This document shows, piece after piece, positions 38,682-48,934 of a stretch of DNA of 64,000 nt. The DNA lies in contig NZ_JAQSLK010000005.1 of NCBI RefSeq assembly GCF_028649595.1, positions 85,824-149,823 on the forward strand, written 5' to 3'. The DNA is from Campylobacter magnus (GTDB lineage Bacteria > Campylobacterota > Campylobacteria > Campylobacterales > Campylobacteraceae). A model generated the notes under the pieces. That model saw only the letters and a list, made by a program, of their open reading frames with translations, was not told where the DNA came from and did not search any database. How positions within the stretch are numbered: the first letter of the stretch is position 1; every line of letters begins with the position of its first letter. The position numbers and the translations under genes were made by a program.

Positions 38682-40334
38682 CTAGGCTTTAATATCGCAA
38701 ATAAAGAACTCCATAACCTTGCCAAGAGCTCTTACTTCTTGTTTCATTTCTGCGATTTTCTCCAAGCTTGTATCCATATTTTCTTTTGTAAATTTTGCAG
38801 TCTCAACTATGCTTTCTACATTTGCGTTTAGCTCTTTCATCGATTTTTCGCCAGCCTGGGCTACTTTTACAGCACTATTTGCTTTTTGAGATGAGTCAGA
38901 GCTTGTGGTGTAAATATTATTTAGCATTGCAGCCACATTATTTGCTAGCTCGTAACCCTCTTCTACTCTTGGCACGCTAGCTTCGATGATTTGGACTGCG
39001 TTAGCTACTTCTTTTTGGATAAGCTTGATAGTATTTGCTATCTCATCAGTAGCACTGCCTGTGCGCTCTGCAAGCGAGCGGATCTCATCAGCCACAACAG
39101 CAAATCCACGACCAACCTCACCAGCTCTAGCTGCCTCAATAGCTGCATTTAGCGCAAGCAGGTTTGTTTGATCAGTTATCTCGCTAATAAGCTCAGTAGC
39201 GCCGCCGATTTCATTTGCGTGATTGCTAAGCAGCTTGATCTGCTCGGCTTGTTTTATTACATTTTCACGGATTTCCTGCATTTTGCTTGCTACATAATCA
39301 CTAGCTTCTTTACCCTCTTTGCTTAGCTTGGTGGCTTCGTTTGAGTTCACGCCTGTCTCACTAGTCATTTTCATCATCTCATTAGTACCAGCTACGACGC
39401 TAGTGATGATTTCTGAGCTAGTGCTTGTGATTTTGCTTTGTTCTGTGATGTTGCTGCTTACTTTGCTAAAGTTATTTATCAAAATCGCAGTTTTATCCTC
39501 TACTGAGTTAATAGCTGCTTGGACATTGCCTGAGATTTCAGCTAGCTTGTTTTTCATCGCTATTGTGTGTGCTAAAAGGCTGTCTGGATACTTTGTAGTA
39601 GCTTTTACGCATAGATTACCACGAGCTACTTGTTGAACCACACGGCTAACATCTCCTGGTTCGCCTCCAAGCTGAGTGATAATACTTCTAGCCACTGCTA
39701 TAGTGATGAAAATCGCAATTGCAATAGCGATTAGCCCCATTACTATCATAAGATTGATAAAGCCACCAGTGATCGAGCGGACTTCGTTTGTAAGCTCGGT
39801 GTTTAGCTTTTCTTCAAGGTCAATGAATTTGTTAATAGCAGCTAGCCAACTAACAAAATGTCCGGCTGTTTCGTGCATCAAAAGCTCTTTTGCCTTTGCG
39901 GTGTCACCTGCTTTTTTTAGCTCTATAACATTTTTGTATGATGCTTCGGTTTTTACTCTTATGTCTTGGATGGTTTTTAGTATGCTAAGCTCTTCGTTTG
40001 TTGCTACGCCGGTTTTGTTCATAGCCTCCATGTCATTGTAGCTAGTGATATAAAACTCATTTAGTTTATTTATGGTAGCAAGTAGAGCATTTAGCTGGGC
40101 TTCTTCATCTACTAGCACCACATCACGAATAGCAATTGCTCTATCGTGAACTGAGCCACGAAAGTTAATAGCATAGCGTTGTTGCTTTGCGTTTATATCA
40201 TTGATTTGTGATAGCATGCTATTTACTTTGTTGATTTGCACGATGCCGATGCCTACAAGCAACAAAATAAGCACGATCACAATGCCAAAACCAAGGCCTA
40301 TTCTAGAGCCCACCTTCATACTTGAAAAGTTCAT
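38682..40334 (-). CDS. Methyl-accepting chemotaxis protein (4HB sensor)
   Basis: Transmembrane chemoreceptor, 550 residues. TM1 at about 10-32 ([20 protein letters not shown], 20), a periplasmic four-helix-bundle sensor (about 35-190), TM2 at about 192-215, a HAMP region, and a cytoplasmic signalling domain whose tip carries [19 protein letters not shown] and [18 protein letters not shown]. The ligand cannot be read from sequence. It stands alone between pglC and efp; no CheW-like or aerotaxis domain is fused. Confidence 0.95.
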   Translation of the reverse strand: MNFSSMKVGSRIGLGFGIVIVLILLLVGIGIVQINKVNSMLSQINDINAKQQRYAINFRGSVHDRAIAIRDVVLVDEEAQLNALLATINKLNEFYITSYNDMEAMNKTGVATNEELSILKTIQDIRVKTEASYKNVIELKKAGDTAKAKELLMHETAGHFVSWLAAINKFIDLEEKLNTELTNEVRSITGGFINLMIVMGLIAIAIAIFITIAVARSIITQLGGEPGDVSRVVQQVARGNLCVKATTKYPDSLLAHTIAMKNKLAEISGNVQAAINSVEDKTAILINNFSKVSSNITEQSKITSTSSEIITSVVAGTNEMMKMTSETGVNSNEATKLSKEGKEASDYVASKMQEIRENVIKQAEQIKLLSNHANEIGGATELISEITDQTNLLALNAAIEAARAGEVGRGFAVVADEIRSLAERTGSATDEIANTIKLIQKEVANAVQIIEASVPRVEEGYELANNVAAMLNNIYTTSSDSSQKANSAVKVAQAGEKSMKELNANVESIVETAKFTKENMDTSLEKIAEMKQEVRALGKVMEFFICDIKA

Positions 40335-40449
40335 TTTACACCCTCCTTATTTTCAAAAAAAATTGGGCGATTTTAGAAATTTTTTGTAAATTTGTTGTAA
40401 AATTCAACTTTTCATTAAATTCTTTTACTAGAAAAAAGAGTTTTAAAAA

Positions 40450-40832
40450 AGAACTAGGAAGAATTCTAGAATTCCTAGAGTTTTTAAAGTAGAAAATTAT
40501 AAAATTTTTTTAGGAATTCTAGAATTCCTTAAACTAAAATTCTTAAACTAGAATTCCTAAACTAGAACTCCTTAAACTAGAATTCCTAAAACTAGAATTC
40601 CAAAAGTTTTTAAAGTAGAAAATTATAAAATTTTCTTAGGAATTCTAGAATTCCATAATCTAGAATTCCTAGAATTCCCAAATCTAGAATTCCTAGGGGC
40701 TTAAATACCCCCTAACCCCCAAAATCTAGAATTCCTAAAACTAGAATTCCAAAAGTTTTTAAAGTAGAAAATTATAAAATTTTCTTAGGAATTCTAGAAT
40801 TCCTTAAACTAGAATTCTAGAATTCCCAAGGC
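40450..40832. repeat. Palindrome array with a triplicated about 50-bp unit
   Basis: The MCP-efp gap (40335-40850) holds about 14 full or half palindromes. A unit starting GTTTTTAAAGTAGAAAATTA, followed by an AT-rich stretch and one palindrome, occurs at about 40480-40530, 40606-40655 and 40755-40805. CCCCCTAACCCCC (40708-40720) is an inverted copy of the element at 35330. No gene is seen. Confidence 0.92.
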
Positions 40833-40850
40833 TTTAAGTGGCTTTATATT

Positions 40851-41420
40851 TTATTTGCCAGCACGCTCTATATACTCGCCACGCACAGTATCTACGCGGA
40901 TAACCTCGCCTTCTAATACATGAAATGGTATTTGAACAACTGCACCACTTTCTAGCGTAGCTGGCTTTTTGTTTGAGCCCTGAGTATCACCACGGAAGTT
41001 TGGCTGAGTTTCTACGATTTTTAGTTCTACAACTTGTGGGACTTCTACGCCGATAGCTTTACCATTGTGAAATAGCACTTGAACCATAAGTCCATCAATC
41101 ATCCATTTTTTTGCCTCGCCTACATCCTCATCACTAATAGCTACTTGCTCGTAGCTCTCAGTATCCATGAACTGGCAGTTCTCGCCATCATCATAGAGGT
41201 ATTGCATTTGCTTTTCTTCAAGGTTTGGTGCATCGCATTTATCGCCTGCGTGGAAGGTCTTTTCAAGCACTTTGCCATCTATAAAGCTTTTGATTTTCAC
41301 GCGCACAAAAGCTGGACCTTTGCCAGGTTTTACATGCTGATATTCTACGATTTTAAACGGAATTCCATCTATTTCTATTTTTAGACCTTTTTTTAGATCT
41401 CCCATTTGATAACTTGCCAT
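40851..41420 (-). CDS. efp: Elongation factor P
   Basis: Rescues ribosomes stalled at polyproline. 189 residues; three beta-barrel domains. The domain-I loop [12 protein letters not shown] has Lys34 at the modifiable tip, and the C-terminal signature region includes [17 protein letters not shown]. The ATG has AAGGAG. It is a single gene between a palindrome array and hairpin C. A client is visible nearby: the Pro-rich spacer of the TolA-like protein. Confidence 0.97.
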   Translation of the reverse strand: MASYQMGDLKKGLKIEIDGIPFKIVEYQHVKPGKGPAFVRVKIKSFIDGKVLEKTFHAGDKCDAPNLEEKQMQYLYDDGENCQFMDTESYEQVAISDEDVGEAKKWMIDGLMVQVLFHNGKAIGVEVPQVVELKIVETQPNFRGDTQGSNKKPATLESGAVVQIPFHVLEGEVIRVDTVRGEYIERAGK

Positions 41421-41462
41421 TTTTACTCCTTTTTTAAATTTATAGTTTTTATTCTTTTTTAC

Positions 41463-41585
41463 AAATTTTAGAATAGGCGTAGTGTGCTTAAACTAAAAAG
41501 CTGCCGCCGTAGCCCTAGAATACGTAATTCAGGGCAAGGCGGTGGCTTTTTAGTTTAAGTCGCAATCCGTCACTAATAACAATTT
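41463..41585. repeat. Hairpin element C, one arm of a 122-bp inverted repeat
   Basis: The hairpin proper (41487-41559) has arms CTTAAACTAAAAAGC and GCTTTTTAGTTTAAG, a CCC/GGG inner stem and apex TAGAATACGTAATTCA (41516-41531). The whole 41463-41585 segment is repeated in reverse orientation, with about 10 differences, at 60972-61093. It ends 3 bp from the serA stop codon and may act as its terminator. Confidence 0.85.
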
Positions 41586-41588
41586 GTC

Positions 41589-43163
41589 TTATAGCTCAGC
41601 GCAGCGTGCCCAAATGCAAGTCTCTAGCGCATTTAGCTTCGCTAGCACTTCTTTGCTTATTTCTTGGTCTACCAAGATAACAGCCAAAGCCCCACCATCC
41701 CCACGGCCTAGGCGGAAATCAGCTATATTGATATTAGCACTTGCTAGAATGCTTGATACATCACGGATAACGCCTGGCACATCAGTGTTTTTAAAGACTA
41801 TCATGCGACCTTTTGGTTTAAAATCAGTCTTAAAGTCCCCCATAGTAACAATGCGTTGCTCATCATCGCCAAAGACAGTTCCGCCGATTTTTACGCTACC
41901 ATTATCTGTGGTGATTTGGACGCTGATTTTGTTTTTATATCCACTTGCAGGCTTGGTTTGTATAGCGGTTTGTATACCTTTTTCCTCTGCTACAAAGCTA
42001 GCATTTACATAGTTTATCGCCTCTCCAAGGCTACTTTTTAAAGCACCCACCAAAGCAAAGGCTAGCATGTTGTTTGCATGCTCTGCAATATCGCCATTAG
42101 CAAAAAGAGTTATATTTTTGATAGCACCCTCGCTAAGCTGAGCGGCAAAATACGCAATCTTGCTAGTTAGCTCAATAAATGGCTCTACATAAGCAGGCAG
42201 TTCTTCTGTTTTTATCGGTAGATTTAGAGCATTTGGATAGCAAATACCTCTGGCTGCTTGTATAGCTTGCTCGGCTGCGTCACGCGCTATATTTTCTTGG
42301 CTTTCTAGCGTATTTGCGCCAAGGTGCGGAGTCGCACTTACATTTGCTAGATCTAGTAGCGGATGAGTATTGCCTGGTTCTTTTACAAACACATCAATGC
42401 CAGCAAAGGCAATTTTGCCGTTTTGTAGATTTTTTAGCAGCGCATCTTCGTTGTATAGACCGCCACGAGCACAGTTTATTAGGCGAACGCCGTCTTTCAT
42501 TTTTGCGATTTGCTCTTCATCTATCATATTTATAGTTTCTTTGTTTTTTGGCGTGTGAATAGTGATAAAATCGCATTTTAGGATATCATCGAAGTTTTTG
42601 GTATATTCTACGCCAACGCTTGTAGCCTTGCTAGGTTCTATATATGGGTCGTAAGTGATGACTTTCATACCAAAGCCTAGCGCTCGCACGCCAACACGAG
42701 AGCCAATATTTCCAAAGCCGATTATTCCAAGCGTTTTGCCAAAAAGCTCAGTGCCATACCATTTCTCACGCTTCCAAGTTTTGTTTTGCTGCAAGTCATT
42801 TACGCTTGCTACGTAGTTGCGCGCTGAGTTTAGCAGGTGGCACATTGTCATCTCCACAGCTGCGATTGTGTTTGCTGTAGGGACATTCATTACGATTATT
42901 CCGTGCTTTGAACACTCATCAATGTCTACATTATCCACGCCCACACCAGCTCTTACTAGTGCTTTTAAGCCAAGAACTGAGTTTATAAACTCTTTACCAC
43001 AATCAGTAGAACTTCTAGTAATTGCTACATCACAGCCCTTTACAAGTGCTGGGAGTTCGTCTTTTGGGACGCTGGCAGCGTCGATTACTTCGATGTCTTT
43101 TTGCGCTCTTAGGATTTCAAATCCCACCGGATGAATAGCATCACAAACTATGACTTTTTTCAT
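41589..43163 (-). CDS. serA: D-3-phosphoglycerate dehydrogenase
   Basis: First step of serine synthesis. 524 residues, the long form: catalytic and NAD domains (GKTLGIIGFGNIGSRVG at about 143-159; catalytic His in ATPHLGANTLESQENI), an intervening (ASB) domain and a C-terminal ACT domain (about 450-524, GRMIVFKNTDVPGVIRDVSS, 20) for serine feedback. The stop lies 3 bp from hairpin element C. Its start overlaps the upstream small membrane protein gene by 4 bp. Confidence 0.97.
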   Translation of the reverse strand: MKKVIVCDAIHPVGFEILRAQKDIEVIDAASVPKDELPALVKGCDVAITRSSTDCGKEFINSVLGLKALVRAGVGVDNVDIDECSKHGIIVMNVPTANTIAAVEMTMCHLLNSARNYVASVNDLQQNKTWKREKWYGTELFGKTLGIIGFGNIGSRVGVRALGFGMKVITYDPYIEPSKATSVGVEYTKNFDDILKCDFITIHTPKNKETINMIDEEQIAKMKDGVRLINCARGGLYNEDALLKNLQNGKIAFAGIDVFVKEPGNTHPLLDLANVSATPHLGANTLESQENIARDAAEQAIQAARGICYPNALNLPIKTEELPAYVEPFIELTSKIAYFAAQLSEGAIKNITLFANGDIAEHANNMLAFALVGALKSSLGEAINYVNASFVAEEKGIQTAIQTKPASGYKNKISVQITTDNGSVKIGGTVFGDDEQRIVTMGDFKTDFKPKGRMIVFKNTDVPGVIRDVSSILASANINIADFRLGRGDGGALAVILVDQEISKEVLAKLNALETCIWARCAEL

Positions 43164-43648
43164 TTTAAAGCCTTTATTTTTGAGTTGATATTGTATTGTT
43201 TTAGCTCTGTTACAAAGCTATTTGCCGCTGCTGCTGAAGGTGCTGCGATGATAATGTTATGCACATCTCCTACCTTTGCTACGCTCAAATCTATATCCAT
43301 AGACCTAGCCAGACGCCTCATACAAAATAACGAATAATCCGTGCATTTTGCCACTATTACTTCATAGTTTATCTTTGGGGCTGGCGGGATAGGCTTAGGG
43401 TAATTGTCGTTGATTTCTATATGAATGAAATTTACTGGCAAGACCTCTGTGCTAGCTTTAAACTGAGCTACCTTGCTTATCCAGCCACTTGCAGTAGCGG
43501 TATTTTCTTGGTTTAGGACATTTGTCTCTATATTTTCGGCGGTGAAATTTAGTGGGCTAACTTGTGCATATTTTAGTAGCAAAAGTCCAGCCATAAAAAC
43601 AAAAACACCCAAAAACACTAGCGCAAAATACATCACACGAATGTTCAA
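43160..43648 (-). CDS. Membrane-anchored protein of unknown function
   Basis: 162 residues. One N-terminal membrane segment at about 5-26 (VMYFALVFLGVFVFMAGLLL, 20), then a periplasmic region whose end (HNIIIAAPSAAAANSFVTEL, 20) has an alternating pattern that could be a SPOR-like fold; this is weak. It is coupled to serA by an ATGA overlap and follows rpsA by 65 bp. C. jejuni has a hypothetical gene between serA and rpsA too, from memory. Confidence 0.8.
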   Translation of the reverse strand: MNIRVMYFALVFLGVFVFMAGLLLLKYAQVSPLNFTAENIETNVLNQENTATASGWISKVAQFKASTEVLPVNFIHIEINDNYPKPIPPAPKINYEVIVAKCTDYSLFCMRRLARSMDIDLSVAKVGDVHNIIIAAPSAAAANSFVTELKQYNINSKIKALK

Positions 43649-43671
43649 GCCAAGTCCTTTTTTATCTTAAA

Positions 43672-43705
43672 AATCTAGAATTCCTAGCTAGGAATTCTAG
43701 ATTTT
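43672..43705. repeat. Palindrome copies between rpsA and the small membrane gene
   Basis: Half-site TCTAGAATTCCTAG followed directly by CTAGGAATTCTAGA: two copies joined at their CTAG ends, forming a larger palindrome. Confidence 0.88.
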
Positions 43706-43713
43706 AAAACTAT

Positions 43714-45366
43714 CTAGTTTAGCTGTTCTTTGATAATATCACCGATTGTGATTTTATCATCACTAGCAGCGTTAAATTTATCAAGTGCCTCACGCTCTTT
43801 TTGAACTCTTAGTTTCTTTTGGCTAAGGCGAATTCTAGCCTTGCTTTTATCAATATCAGCAATAGCTGCTTCAATGCTAGCACCAACGCTTAGCTCATCA
43901 GTAGCGTCTTCTTTGCGAATTAGTGCTTCTATGCCACCTTCAAGTTCTACAAACGCGCCAAAGTCTTTTACATCTTTAATGTTGCCAGTTACTTTATCGC
44001 CTACGCTGTGCTTGCTAGCAAAGTCTGCAATAGGGCTGTCTTGAAGCTCTTTTAGGCTAAGAGAGATTTTGCCGGCTTTATCATCAATTTTGATAAGTTT
44101 TACTTCGATTTTCTCTCCTACTTTTAAGAAATCTTTACATCTCTTGCCTCTATCCCAGCTGGCATCTTCATTGTGTAGTAAACCTTCTACAAAGCTTGAT
44201 TTTGTAGGAATTTTCACAAAAGCACCAAACTCAGTTGTGCTAACTATCTCGCCTTTTAAAATATCGCCTGCTTTATGCTCAGCTTTAAACTCATCAAAAG
44301 GCTTAGCAAGAAGATTTTTTAAACTCACTCTTAGGCGGCGAGTGTCGTGGTTTATCTCAATAACCTCTACATCAATGCTCTCGCCTTCTTTGATAAAGTC
44401 TTTTGGATTGCTGATATTTTTATCCCAGCTAATCTCGCTAATGTGTAAAAAGCCCTCTACATCATTGCCAAGGTCTACAAATGCACCATAAGGTTCGATA
44501 TTACTAACAGTTACGCGTATAGCATCGCCTACGCTAAGACCTTCTTTTATCTCACTCCATGGATCTGGCTGAGCGGCTTTGATCGATAATGAAAGGTGTT
44601 TTTTATCTTTATCGTAGCTAATGATTTTCACATCCACGCTATCGCCTTCTTTGTATAGCGAAGCTGGATTGATAGGGCCTTTGTAGCTGATTTCTTTATA
44701 ATGAACTAAGCCATCTGCGCCACCTACATCAACAAACATTCCATAGCTTGTGATTTTTTTGATCACACCAGTTACAACCTCGCCAGTGCGTGCTGCAATT
44801 TGCTCCAAAGCTTCTTTGCGCTCTTTGCGACCTGCATCGCTCATGCGGCGTTTTGAAGCTACGATACTATTTTCCTCAGCATCTACTTTGATAACTTTTA
44901 CTTTTGTTATAGTTCCTACATTTGTCTCTCTCATTTGCGAACGAGGGATGAAAAACTCTACGCCATTTTCATCATATGCTACATATCCGCCTTTATTTTT
45001 GCTAGCGATTTTTACTTCAAATACATTTTCAGCATTTTCATCGTATTTTGCGATAAAATCAGCTACTTTTGATTTAGCAAGAGCTTTTTTGTGTGATACT
45101 ATCGGGCGACCACCTCTTGAGCCTGTGATTAGAACTTCGATTTTATCGCCAATTTTGTATTTTAAAGAGCCGTCGTTTGCTGTGATTTCGCTGATATCCA
45201 TTACTCCATCAGATTTTTTGCGAACATCGACTAGGACTTCATTGTCCTTGATATTGACAATTTCACCTTCGCATAGAGAACCGTTTGATTCTTTTTTGAA
45301 AGACTCTTCAAGTAGAGTTGCGAAATCCTCATCGGTTTCGTGGATTTGGTGTTTTTGTACCGCCAT
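43714..45366 (-). CDS. rpsA: 30S ribosomal protein S1
   Basis: 550 residues with about six S1 RNA-binding repeats; typical repeat motifs are SYGMFVDVGGADGLVHYKEI (20), PYGAFVDLGNDVEGFLHISE (20) and DFGAFVELEGGIEALI. The first two repeats are divergent, as in other S1 proteins. It promotes mRNA binding during initiation. The C-terminus is basic and degenerate. In some Campylobacter ispH precedes rpsA; here queH does. Confidence 0.97.
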   Translation of the reverse strand: MAVQKHQIHETDEDFATLLEESFKKESNGSLCEGEIVNIKDNEVLVDVRKKSDGVMDISEITANDGSLKYKIGDKIEVLITGSRGGRPIVSHKKALAKSKVADFIAKYDENAENVFEVKIASKNKGGYVAYDENGVEFFIPRSQMRETNVGTITKVKVIKVDAEENSIVASKRRMSDAGRKERKEALEQIAARTGEVVTGVIKKITSYGMFVDVGGADGLVHYKEISYKGPINPASLYKEGDSVDVKIISYDKDKKHLSLSIKAAQPDPWSEIKEGLSVGDAIRVTVSNIEPYGAFVDLGNDVEGFLHISEISWDKNISNPKDFIKEGESIDVEVIEINHDTRRLRVSLKNLLAKPFDEFKAEHKAGDILKGEIVSTTEFGAFVKIPTKSSFVEGLLHNEDASWDRGKRCKDFLKVGEKIEVKLIKIDDKAGKISLSLKELQDSPIADFASKHSVGDKVTGNIKDVKDFGAFVELEGGIEALIRKEDATDELSVGASIEAAIADIDKSKARIRLSQKKLRVQKEREALDKFNAASDDKITIGDIIKEQLN

Positions 45367-45439
45367 GGTATTTCCTTTAATTTTTATTTTGTAAGTCGCC
45401 GATTTTAGCTAATTTTTACTTATTTTTTGCTTTGTTAGA

Positions 45440-46504
45440 CTAAATTTTTGAAAGAATTTCAGTAGTGCTAGAAAATGACAAACTTTTTAGTTTTAAAGTA
45501 TAATTTGCGGTTTTTATCTTATCCAGCACGATTATAGGGTTGTTTGAGAGCATTCCGCTTAGCTTTTGACGCGCTTTTAACTCTTTTTTTAGGCTTGGGG
45601 CGCTAAAATACAGCTCTTTTGTGCTTTTATACTTAGTTTTTGCGATTTTATTAAAAGTTTTTAAATCTACTAGCCAAATATAGTCTTTCGCGCAAGCGAT
45701 ATGAGCTTTTTTTTCAAGCTTAAATGAGCTTTTTTCTTTTGGTAAAAGAGAGCCAAAAAGGATGTAGCTAGGCTTAATTTTTGAATCTATTTCGAGACTT
45801 GCGCTAATTAAACGGTAATTTTGAATTCTAGTTTTTCTAAGCTCAAAGGTGATATTACTTTTTTCGTATTTTTCTACTTTTTTATAAAGTTTTATTCGCT
45901 CTAATGCGCTTGCTGGCTGGATTTGCTTGCTTATAGGACAGCTAAGCTCGCTTAGATATGCCTCAGTCCTGCACATATTTAGAGCGTATAGACAGCCGCA
46001 GTAGTTTTGGTGATAGAGTTGTTCTTTTTTGGCATTGGCAAATTGTTCGATAGTGCCTCCGCCTTTGCGAAAATCAGGGGCAAGATACTCTATATTATAT
46101 TTTTGCGAGATTTCTTTTAGGCGATTTTCTAGAAGCTTAAACTCTTTTTTTGGACTCATTAAAAGTGTGGTTGTAATACACTTTTTGCCAAGTTCTAAAG
46201 CCTTTTTGGCAGTATTTTCAAGGCGAAAATCAAAGCAATATTTACAGCGCTCGCCTTTTTCAGGCTCATTTTCAAGCCCTTTTGTGCCTTTTAGCCAGCT
46301 TTCATAGTCGTATTCGCCAGCAATTAGAGCAATTCCCAGTTTTTTACATGAGCGTTTTACATCATTTAGGCGCAGCAAATACTCACTATAAGGATGGATA
46401 TTTGGGTCGTAGAAGTAGGCTGTGATTTTACTTTTATCCTGCGTAGCGCAAAGGCGTTTTAAAAAATAATCGCTATCTACGCTACAGCAAATATGAACTA
46501 GCAT
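45440..46504 (-). CDS. queH: Epoxyqueuosine reductase QueH with C-terminal extension
   Basis: Last step of queuosine synthesis in tRNA. 354 residues; the N-terminal about 190 carry QueH marks: HICCSVDS (Cys6-Cys7), ERCKYCFDFRLENTA (Cys87, Cys90), TTTLLMSPKK, and QNYCGCLYAL. The cysteines bind an Fe-S cluster and a metal. The remaining about 160 residues (from LSCPISKQIQ) are an extension without a motif I know, possibly RNA-binding. It lies 3 bp downstream-facing of the gene cpoB start region and is on the same strand. Confidence 0.88.
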   Translation of the reverse strand: MLVHICCSVDSDYFLKRLCATQDKSKITAYFYDPNIHPYSEYLLRLNDVKRSCKKLGIALIAGEYDYESWLKGTKGLENEPEKGERCKYCFDFRLENTAKKALELGKKCITTTLLMSPKKEFKLLENRLKEISQKYNIEYLAPDFRKGGGTIEQFANAKKEQLYHQNYCGCLYALNMCRTEAYLSELSCPISKQIQPASALERIKLYKKVEKYEKSNITFELRKTRIQNYRLISASLEIDSKIKPSYILFGSLLPKEKSSFKLEKKAHIACAKDYIWLVDLKTFNKIAKTKYKSTKELYFSAPSLKKELKARQKLSGMLSNNPIIVLDKIKTANYTLKLKSLSFSSTTEILSKI

Positions 46505-46507
46505 TGC

Positions 46508-47320
46508 TTAATTGCGAGTTGGCGCTACTTTTGCCTCAGCGCTATCTGGATAGGCTTGTTTTAGCGCAGCGTAAAACTTATTTGCGTTTGCAGTATCGCC
46601 GATTTTATCACAGCTAATTGCAGTGTGATAAAGTAGTTTTGGCATATAGTTGCCTTTATCATATAGATTCACACTAGCTCTGTAATAAGGAATAGCATCA
46701 GCGTATTGTTTTGAATGGTAAGCGATTTCGCCTAGCATAAAGTTAGCATAGGCTGGCTTATAGTTTTTATCTAAAAGCAAGGCAAAGGCTTTTTTTGCAT
46801 CGCTATACTTTTTATCTTTGTAAGCTTTATCAGCAAGGTCTAAAACGGCTTTTGGCTCAATTTTAGTTATATCTGGGGCATTTTCTTTTGCTACAGATTT
46901 TGTTTGTTCTTTAGAGCTTTTTTTCTCTTCTTGCTTGCTATCTCTTTTTTTATCAGTTTTTTCGGTTTTTGTCTTAGTTCCCATAGCAGCACCTAGTGCT
47001 TTTACAGCCTCGGTTAGCTTATCAAGCTTTTCGCTTTGTTCTGCTTGGCTTTTTTTGATTTGTTCTATTTGGACGCTGATATCGTCTTTTAGAGCACTTT
47101 CTACATCACCTATTCTGATACTTAGTTTTTGATTAGCTTCGCTTAGTCCACCTACTACGCTTTGTAAGCCTTCGATATTTTGCTTAGCGTCTACTATATC
47201 AGACTGAGCATTTGATATAGCTTCATTTTGGGCGGTCTTGCTTTTAAAAGCTGAAGTTTCTGCGCCAAAAAGAGAGCTAGCCCCTAGCAGGGCTAGCAAG
47301 ATAAGATGAAATTTCATCAA
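46508..47320 (-). CDS. cpoB: Cell division coordinator CpoB (YbgF)
   Basis: Periplasmic Tol-Pal partner that coordinates outer-membrane constriction with peptidoglycan synthesis. 270 residues: signal peptide (MMKFHLILLALLGASSLFGA, 20), a coiled coil (about 40-115), a charged Lys/Glu linker, and about three TPR repeats (about 155-265, e.g. DKKYSDAKKAFALLLDKNY). It follows pal by 17 bp, so the two are an operon. Confidence 0.93.
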   Translation of the reverse strand: MMKFHLILLALLGASSLFGAETSAFKSKTAQNEAISNAQSDIVDAKQNIEGLQSVVGGLSEANQKLSIRIGDVESALKDDISVQIEQIKKSQAEQSEKLDKLTEAVKALGAAMGTKTKTEKTDKKRDSKQEEKKSSKEQTKSVAKENAPDITKIEPKAVLDLADKAYKDKKYSDAKKAFALLLDKNYKPAYANFMLGEIAYHSKQYADAIPYYRASVNLYDKGNYMPKLLYHTAISCDKIGDTANANKFYAALKQAYPDSAEAKVAPTRN

Positions 47321-47337
47321 TTATCTCTTTTTAGAGC

Positions 47338-47811
47338 TTATTGCATTACTCTAAATTCGTCGCGACGATTTTGAGCATCGCAAGCTTTTGAACGCTCAGT
47401 GCAAACTGGTTTGCTCTCGCCATTTGAAGCGATTTCGATGCGACTCTCGCTTACGCCTTGAGCTACTAGAGCATCTTTTGCAGTTTTAGCGCGTTTTACG
47501 CCAAGAGCGTAGTTATACTCATCAGAACCCCACTCATCGCAGTTACCCTCTACAAGAACACGAAGACCCATTGCATCGCCACTATTGAATAGAGCAGCAT
47601 TGCTATTTAGTGCGCCTTGTTGGTCAGCACGGATGTTGAACTTATCAAAGTCAAAATAGATATTTTGAACTCTGCTGTTAATTCCGTTGATAATGCTAGC
47701 CATGTCTTTGCTATACATATCGTTGTTTGTAGTTGTAGTTGGAGCTTTTGAGCTACAACCAGCCATGAAAATAGCTGCGAAAACCGCAGACAAGAAAACT
47801 AATTTTTTCAT
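47338..47811 (-). CDS. pal: Peptidoglycan-associated lipoprotein Pal
   Basis: 157 residues. Signal peptide and lipobox MAGC (acyl-Cys19), then a short linker and an OmpA-like domain with IYFDFDKFNIRADQQGAL, VLVEGNCDEWGSDEYN and ALGVKRAKTAKDAL. It anchors the outer membrane to peptidoglycan and is released by TolB. A clear -10 (TATAAT, complement of 47844-47849) lies 33 bp upstream. Confidence 0.97.
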   Translation of the reverse strand: MKKLVFLSAVFAAIFMAGCSSKAPTTTTNNDMYSKDMASIINGINSRVQNIYFDFDKFNIRADQQGALNSNAALFNSGDAMGLRVLVEGNCDEWGSDEYNYALGVKRAKTAKDALVAQGVSESRIEIASNGESKPVCTERSKACDAQNRRDEFRVMQ

Positions 47812-47843
47812 TGTTTTACCTTTGTTTAGAATTGCAAAAGCGC

Positions 47844-47849
47844 ATTATA
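47844..47849 (-). promoter_or_regulatory. -10 box of the pal-cpoB operon
   Basis: TATAAT on the minus strand in the context GTGATATAATGCGC, 33 bp upstream of the pal ATG. No strong -35 is seen, normal for this group. Confidence 0.7.
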
Positions 47850-47911
47850 TCACACTTTTATTTTTTTAAAGCTAAAAACAAACTTAATTTTAGCTATTTT
47901 TATATATTTTT

Positions 47912-48934
47912 TTAAAAATCATCAAAACTTAGGCTACCTTTGCTGTAATTTGTAACCTTGCTTTCAAAAAAGTTGCTTTTTTGATCGTTAAATTTACTAA
48001 AATCATCCACCCATTTAATAGGATGCTTAGCATCATAAAGTTTTTTTAGCCCTATTGATGTTAGGCGGTTATCTACTAGGTAGTGGATGTATTCTGTGAT
48101 TATTTCATCAGTTAAGCCCATGATTTGGTTTTGAGTTATGTATTTGCCCCACTCGATTTCTAGCTCACCAGCTTTTCTAAACATATCATAGATTTTCTCG
48201 CAAAGTTCATCGGTAAATAGCTCAGGGCGTTCTTTTCTCACGCTATTTATCATGTTTTGAAAAAGCAGTAGATGCGTAATCTCATCTCTTTGGATAAAGC
48301 GTATCATTTGCGCAGAACCTAGCATTTTGCCTGCCCTTGCAAGCGCGTAAATAGCAGAAAATCCGCTGTAAAAATAAATTCCTTCTAAAATTTGATTTGC
48401 CACCATTGCTAAAAGTAGCTTTTCATCAGTTACCTCGCCTGCTAGCTCTTCATAAACGCTTGAAATATAGTCATTTTTACGGCGCAAAACCTCATCGTGC
48501 TTTTCCATTTCATAAATTAGATCGGTATTATCGCAGATTGCCTCTACCATTACAGCGTATGATTTGCTGTGATTTGCCTCTTCGTAGGCTTGGCGAGCCA
48601 AAATCGCATTTATCTCAGGGGCTGTGATATAAGGATTTATATTATCAGCTAGGTTGTTTGTCTGAAAGCTATCCATAGAAATAAGCTGGCTCCACACTAG
48701 ATCATACATGCGTTTTTCATGCGCTGTGAGATTAAAGGCGTAGTCTCGCACATCATCAGTGGTATCTACTTCTTTTGGAAACCAAGTGTTTGCCTCCATT
48801 AGATCCCAAAGTTTTAGCGCCCACTCGTATTTTGCCTTTGTGAAATTTAGAATTCCGTGTGGATTGCCGTTAAATACCTTGCGTTCGCTAAGGCTCTCTG
48901 TGCTTGCTGGATTGTAAATCTTTTTTCTTTTCAT
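47912..48934 (-). CDS. nrdB: Ribonucleoside-diphosphate reductase, beta (small) subunit
   Basis: 340 residues; di-iron/tyrosyl-radical partner of NrdA. Metal and radical residues are visible in [11 protein letters not shown]: Glu119, His122 and the radical Tyr126 (equivalents of E. coli Glu115, His118 and Tyr122), so it is a tyrosyl-radical enzyme and not the Phe-type class Ic. The C-terminal tail LSFDDF should bind NrdA. The Shine-Dalgarno AAGGA is part of a palindrome half-site (CTTAAGGAATTCTAA just before ATG). Confidence 0.97.
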   Translation of the reverse strand: MKRKKIYNPASTESLSERKVFNGNPHGILNFTKAKYEWALKLWDLMEANTWFPKEVDTTDDVRDYAFNLTAHEKRMYDLVWSQLISMDSFQTNNLADNINPYITAPEINAILARQAYEEANHSKSYAVMVEAICDNTDLIYEMEKHDEVLRRKNDYISSVYEELAGEVTDEKLLLAMVANQILEGIYFYSGFSAIYALARAGKMLGSAQMIRFIQRDEITHLLLFQNMINSVRKERPELFTDELCEKIYDMFRKAGELEIEWGKYITQNQIMGLTDEIITEYIHYLVDNRLTSIGLKKLYDAKHPIKWVDDFSKFNDQKSNFFESKVTNYSKGSLSFDDF

